The notes beneath the pieces are model-generated. The model did not search any database, was not told where the DNA came from, and worked only from the letters and a program-made list of their open reading frames with translations. A program made the translations under genes and the position numbers. DNA of 37,028 nucleotides, from positions 1 to 37,028 of the forward strand of contig CAKZVK010000131.1 in the NCBI GenBank assembly GCA_937921825.1, given 5' to 3'. Shown here piece after piece: positions 34,601-37,028 of the stretch. The stretch's first letter is position 1. Each line of letters starts with the position of its first letter. This DNA comes from an uncultured Saprospiraceae bacterium (GTDB lineage Bacteria > Bacteroidota > Bacteroidia > Chitinophagales > Saprospiraceae).

Positions 34601-34756
34601 CCAGAGGTTACCATATTTGTCCTCTACTAAGTTCTGACATAATTGACTGATCAATCCATCCTCTGAGCCTATATGATCTGAATAGGTTGAGGACTGGCAT
34701 GATGCTTTAGAGCATACGTATATAAAGGTGAAGAGCAATAATATTCTAAGGAGCAT
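31640..34756 (-). CDS. Hybrid-free sensor histidine kinase with beta-propeller sensor
   Basis: 1038 residues from the ATG at 34754-34756 (a TTG and a GTG up to three codons upstream are alternatives). Signal peptide, then about 14 two-component-propeller repeats (GNLWISSFVGVQKYDG, GLDFIATNLGVYVL, EKLWIASTTGVIIYD and so on), a Y_Y_Y Ig-like module (about 690-755), one membrane helix (about 765-790), HisKA with H827 in LAHDLRNPIG, and HATPase_c with NVISNALKFSPPDG and DEGIGMQ. It lacks the receiver and AraC domains of hybrid HTCS regulators, so it needs a separate regulator. Flanked by two LytTR regulators. Because LytTR regulators usually pair with LytS-like kinases, a HisKA kinase partner is unusual. 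Confidence 0.93.
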   Translation of the reverse strand: MLLRILLLFTFIYVCSKASCQSSTYSDHIGSEDGLISQLCQNLVEDKYGNLWISSFVGVQKYDGHKATSFPLHDLSDKELHIVDLIADQNGMVWILQGENTNSHYSNHIHTDFSYKISIINPLTDEIMPFSEYVDASAFSENKVRLIQSIGDKIYLITEQKSIYTFTTQLEKHSDNLDFSEHIRVNREGNIVRYSENRITNTDRTGKVLFSIDSSYIAKYPAYYISENGNIFFVERRADKINILEHTGDEIAKLISIEPDEFFKFLILTNLKHSVITKLPGDKLLINESYYASPDSSALTLKNSISELPIYDYARSKSGLDFIATNLGVYVLKDKQTEFKSLATSPEKNSVRAFFSNSDLRLYKEVTSEVIEQNSSRYDLTFIENNFLGYMASMHYQDPLDSNVIWSCGYLSRVQLRKINFENQKIQSFIDPIARAINMNHIHRSSKSQKLYLATNDGLLYLDEHNNTNETFLTIPNTEGIEATHIVERDEKLWIASTTGVIIYDESSNNHYIDPIFDSIDYTIQFIHQDLTDNNIVWLGTRQGGIIKWDTNKNTYETYNKESGLSNNDAHAIIEDSNERLWIPTNKNLNCLDKKTGHISIFTEQDGITDSEFNKYGYFFDRTNNLIYFGGLNGYTYFNPDNIKTDELDNNIEIRIVDANKIKEDLTVQNINIEVNTTGSIDFYEEDISLQLLLATNHLYHTSKTNYSYRIPGLYDDWITQPTNILNINRIPYGEYTIELVSDLNKPSYTSNTLALDILVKKPFSKTWLAFILKLLLFLLLTWLAVQWYLRGIKERNAKLEKVVSERTQELRELNQTKSKLFAILAHDLRNPIGSLNDITEKIKFLSRHNRLAEIDILAEQTKDKISALDESLNNILIWALSENKKLVQRPEKLSLKLEINKILNLYSTQISKKNLATCDNLDVVDQVYLDVNILQTILRNVISNALKFSPPDGKISCLKSYEDADRIQLTISDEGIGMQNDSPHLDEIQKTELHNEGKGSGIGLKIIYELAEISGVDITVRSNHTGGTDFMLDMPRR

Positions 34757-34935
34757 TCGCACCAAGGCAAGTTACAAAATACCGCTATGACTTAGTGAGC
34801 TTCTTTGTTCTAGAACTTAGGCAGTAGACTCTTAATGAAAATGCCGCACTGACCTTCGACTCATTAGTATAGTGCTCAATGACAGAAAACTCTTACATTT
34901 TGTGAGTGGCAAACCAAGACTTCGACAAATCATTA

Positions 34936-34966
34936 GTAACCCAAATATCTTCACTTGTCACCATAG
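34936..34966 (+). promoter_or_regulatory. Bipartite element GTAAC-N16-GTCACCATAG, second copy
   Basis: GTAAC at 34936-34940 and GTCACCATAG at 34957-34966; half-site starts are 21 bp apart as in the first copy, and 12 consecutive bases (TTGTCACCATAG) are identical. It lies between the divergent kinase and second LytTR gene, so it could govern both. Confidence 0.65.
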
Positions 34967-34984
34967 GGTCAAGTGATTTTCTTT

Positions 34985-34992
34985 TAATTTTG
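34985..34992 (+). promoter_or_regulatory. -7 promoter element of the second LytTR regulator gene
   Basis: TAATTTTG matches TAnnTTTG and resembles the first paralogue's promoter for about 24 bases. No TTG lies at the ideal -33 distance (nearest TTG is 27 bases upstream), suggesting activator dependence. Confidence 0.6.
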
Positions 34993-35044
34993 AATGTTAA
35001 ACTAATTATGCGTCTTTTTGTCTTACCCCTTTAAAAGACATTCT

Positions 35045-35746
35045 TTGTATACAGCTGTAATTCTTGAAGATGATATCTCCATTGCGTGGGATTATGAGAT
35101 AATTCTGAAGGAATTAGACGTAAAAGTCGTCTCCGTTGTAAAGACTTGGTCTGAGGCTCTGCCCACAATCAGAAAAACTAAACCAGATCTGGTTATAGTA
35201 GATTTAATTTTGAATAACGATCAGAAAGGCTTTGGTTTCATAGAAGGAATAAAAAACCTCTATATCCCTATGATTGTATGTACGGGTTTTCCCGAGCAAA
35301 GAAATATAGATAGAGCTCTAAATCTTGGAGTGCAAGCCTGGCTAACAAAGCCAGTAGATAAATCTGCTTTTATTTTTCATGTAAAAAAAGCGCTTTCCCT
35401 AAATAGAGTAGGTGATGATTCAAAGCAGCATATGATTATCACAGAAAGAGGTGGTCTAGTCAAAGTGCCTTATGATAAAATTGTCAAGATAATCGTAGAA
35501 GGTAATTATTCTTTTATCGTGATGGAGAATAACAAGCGCTTTGTATTAAAGCAATCTTTAAGCAAGACCTTAGATGGGTTAGATCCTAATAGATTTGTAA
35601 GGTGTCATAGATCTAGTATTGTAAATCTAGATTTTGTATCAGGTATTGATTCCAAGAATCATAAGATACTTCTACTAGATGGCGAGGCCCTAGATATAGG
35701 AAACAGATTTAGAAAAGAGGTCAGAAGTATCTTTAAGAATAGCTAG
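35045..35746 (+). CDS. LytTR-family response regulator (paralogue 2)
   Basis: 233 residues from the TTG at 35045; an in-frame TAA at 35003-35005 excludes ATG, and an alternative TTG at 35018 would add nine residues not matched by the paralogue. The receiver domain has E8/D9/D10, phospho-acceptor Asp in VIVDLILNND, CTGFP and the Lys of LTKPVD. The LytTR domain shows KVPYDKIVKIIVEGNYSFIV, FVRCHRSSIVNLDFV and terminal RKEVRSIF. It aligns end to end with the regulator at 30940 and shares its upstream element, so the pair arose by duplication including the promoter. Divergent from the propeller kinase and upstream of a TPR sensor-like gene. Confidence 0.95.
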   Translation: MYTAVILEDDISIAWDYEIILKELDVKVVSVVKTWSEALPTIRKTKPDLVIVDLILNNDQKGFGFIEGIKNLYIPMIVCTGFPEQRNIDRALNLGVQAWLTKPVDKSAFIFHVKKALSLNRVGDDSKQHMIITERGGLVKVPYDKIVKIIVEGNYSFIVMENNKRFVLKQSLSKTLDGLDPNRFVRCHRSSIVNLDFVSGIDSKNHKILLLDGEALDIGNRFRKEVRSIFKNS

Positions 35747-35924
35747 CGCTTGCAGTCACGGAAGGACATCAACGGTCAGCTAATCAGATTCCGAGAAAAA
35801 CTCCTATCGTCTATTGTACAGAATTAGCTTGCTGCCACTCCGTATTGATATAGAATACTAACTTTAGGTTGCAGATTTTACAGATTCAGTTGTTGAATTT
35901 TTCTTTACAATTCAATTATTCTCA

Positions 35925-37028
35925 GTGATTAAGAACATCTTTTTACTTATTTCTTTTCTTTTTTTTTCTACAAATGGACATGCACAGCGGTGTATGAGTA
36001 ATGAAGAACGAGCAGAAAAGAGAGCTATTGTAGATGCAGGTACTGACGGTGCCGCAGAGGCAGCTGACAAGCTCTTCGTATGTTATCGCTTAGATGGCAA
36101 GCTTGATAGTGCTATAATATATGCAAGAAAAGGTGTAGAAATTGGTCTCAGGAAGCAGGACTCAAAAATATGGCTTGAAGCTTATCATCAATTAGCTGTA
36201 TCACATTTAGATACACCGAATTTAGACTCGGCAAGGTTTTATTTTAATTTATTATTGGATAAAACAGTACAGGCAGAAGAAGATCATGAAGTTAAGATTC
36301 GTGCGATTGCTTACATGTATTTTGGGGCTATGTACCTGGAGCACAGTTTAGGCTATGAAGAAGCATTTTCATATTTTAATAGAGCCAAAGAAACGAGTAA
36401 GAAAATTAATTTGACCTTTGTGTACGTGCGGTCTACTATCGCTCAAACTCAGATTTTGATACCACGAAAAAGATACGATGAAATAGATGAACTTCTCACT
36501 GAGGCGTATGAGTATGTGGAACAAAATGATCCAAAAAATGTATTGTCGCTCATTAATCTACAGAAAGAGAAAGCCCTTTGTCTAGCCGCCTCAACTGATA
36601 CAAAGAAACGCGAGGAAGGTATGGATCTAATGTTGGAGGTCTATGAACTATCAGAAAAGCATAAGAAATACAAAACAAGAGGTTTTATTTTTATAGATAT
36701 CGCATTAAATTATGCAGCCAACATACCTGAGAAGGAATTGTTGCGGATGGCTGAAGACAATCTTAGCTTTGCTAAAGATAAGATGTCTGGATTAGCGAAA
36801 GGTGGTCTATATCAAGCCTATGGACATGTCTTGTTACATACTAGACAATACAGAAAAGCAATCCCATATCTTGTAGAGTCCAAAGAAAACCTTTCTGGTG
36901 CCCAGCATATGACCAACTATTTATCAGTCTGTGAAGACCTGATAAGATGTTATGAGAGAACTAATCAATTGGATAAGATTATTCCAGAGTTTCAGGATTA
37001 TAAAGTTTTTAGAGATTCACTAGAAGCC
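35925..37028 (+). CDS. TPR-repeat secreted protein, probably a sensor kinase; 3' end beyond window
   Basis: Open for 368 codons to the window end. The start is GTG at 35925: an in-frame TAG at 35865-35867 and no ATG/GTG/TTG before it. The N-terminus is a signal peptide (MIKNIFLLISFLFFSTNGHAQ). The mature part is alpha-helical with tetratricopeptide-like pairs (KLDSAIIYARKGVEIG, EEAFSYFNRAKETS, YDEIDELLTEAYEYV, YRKAIPYLVESKENL), and the last visible residues (YKVFRDSLEA) are the usual lead-in to a membrane helix and kinase of TPR-type sensor histidine kinases. It lies right after the second LytTR regulator and is a candidate partner. Kinase identity is inferred because the C-terminus is not in view. 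Confidence 0.8.
   Translation, partial: MIKNIFLLISFLFFSTNGHAQRCMSNEERAEKRAIVDAGTDGAAEAADKLFVCYRLDGKLDSAIIYARKGVEIGLRKQDSKIWLEAYHQLAVSHLDTPNLDSARFYFNLLLDKTVQAEEDHEVKIRAIAYMYFGAMYLEHSLGYEEAFSYFNRAKETSKKINLTFVYVRSTIAQTQILIPRKRYDEIDELLTEAYEYVEQNDPKNVLSLINLQKEKALCLAASTDTKKREEGMDLMLEVYELSEKHKKYKTRGFIFIDIALNYAANIPEKELLRMAEDNLSFAKDKMSGLAKGGLYQAYGHVLLHTRQYRKAIPYLVESKENLSGAQHMTNYLSVCEDLIRCYERTNQLDKIIPEFQDYKVFRDSLEA

Noticed and set aside
35755-35779. GTCAC and GTCAG pair upstream of the TPR gene as another LytTR site
   Set aside because: Spacing is 20 rather than 21 and the second half is degenerate.
1-37028. CRISPR arrays, insertion sequences, prophage or tRNA genes
   Set aside because: No spaced direct repeats, transposase, integrase, att duplication or cloverleaf was seen; the only tandem repeat is the heptamer run at 18865-18927.

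Overview
The window is a stretch of low-GC bacterial chromosome from a member of the phylum Bacteroidota, plausibly a Saprospiria- or Cytophagia-like environmental gliding lineage. The phylum call rests on three things in the sequence. First, three secreted proteins end in type IX secretion (T9SS) sorting domains (the M4 peptidase, the LRR protein and the DUF4252 protein). Second, several promoters fit the Bacteroidota consensus TTTG / TAnnTTTG rather than the E. coli one, and start codons lack consistent Shine-Dalgarno sites. Third, families largely typical of this phylum are present: DUF4846, DUF4252, head-GIN/DUF2807, ECF sigma plus barrel pairs, and propeller histidine kinases. The lineage below phylum is a guess. 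No rRNA, tRNA, insertion sequence, prophage or CRISPR array was seen; this reads as ordinary chromosomal core and accessory DNA.

Layout. 1-224: start of an unknown secreted protein, cut by the window edge. 508-3642: a two-gene NHEJ operon, LigD (POL-PE-LIG order) and Ku. 3639-8218 (minus): surface lipoprotein, ECF sigma factor, and a protein with a cytoplasmic tail, one membrane helix and a C-terminal barrel-like domain; this looks like an envelope-sensing regulatory cassette. 8390-9836: a small secreted protein, a structured non-coding tract ending in an intrinsic terminator, and an endonuclease/exonuclease/phosphatase-family protein. 9967-13017: large secreted thermolysin-like protease. 13101-14824 (minus): MarR regulator and two YceI proteins, with an 18-bp perfect palindrome upstream. 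14979-16111: cyclophilin and HAD phosphatase. 16190-20175 (minus): DUF1761 membrane protein, DUF4846 lipoprotein, peptidase T and a DUF1704 (MATCAP-like) metallopeptidase. 20385-24541: LRR/T9SS protein, small membrane protein, DUF4252/T9SS protein. 24820-27800: ABC transporter, YtrA-type GntR regulator and GIN-domain operon behind an inverted-repeat operator. 28286-30736: HtrA protease and a divergent Lgt. 30940-37028: signalling island with two paralogous LytTR response regulators, a large propeller histidine kinase between them and the start of a TPR sensor-like protein.

The most interesting non-coding signals are: (i) a bipartite element, GTAAC-N16-GTCACCATAG, conserved at identical spacing upstream of both LytTR regulators and probably their own binding site; (ii) an orphan minus-strand transcription unit at about 28115-27877 with its own promoter, nested complementary segments, no ORF and an intrinsic terminator, a candidate small RNA; and (iii) the palindromic operators of the MarR and YtrA regulators. 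Several genes can only start at TTG or GTG because in-frame stops exclude any upstream ATG.
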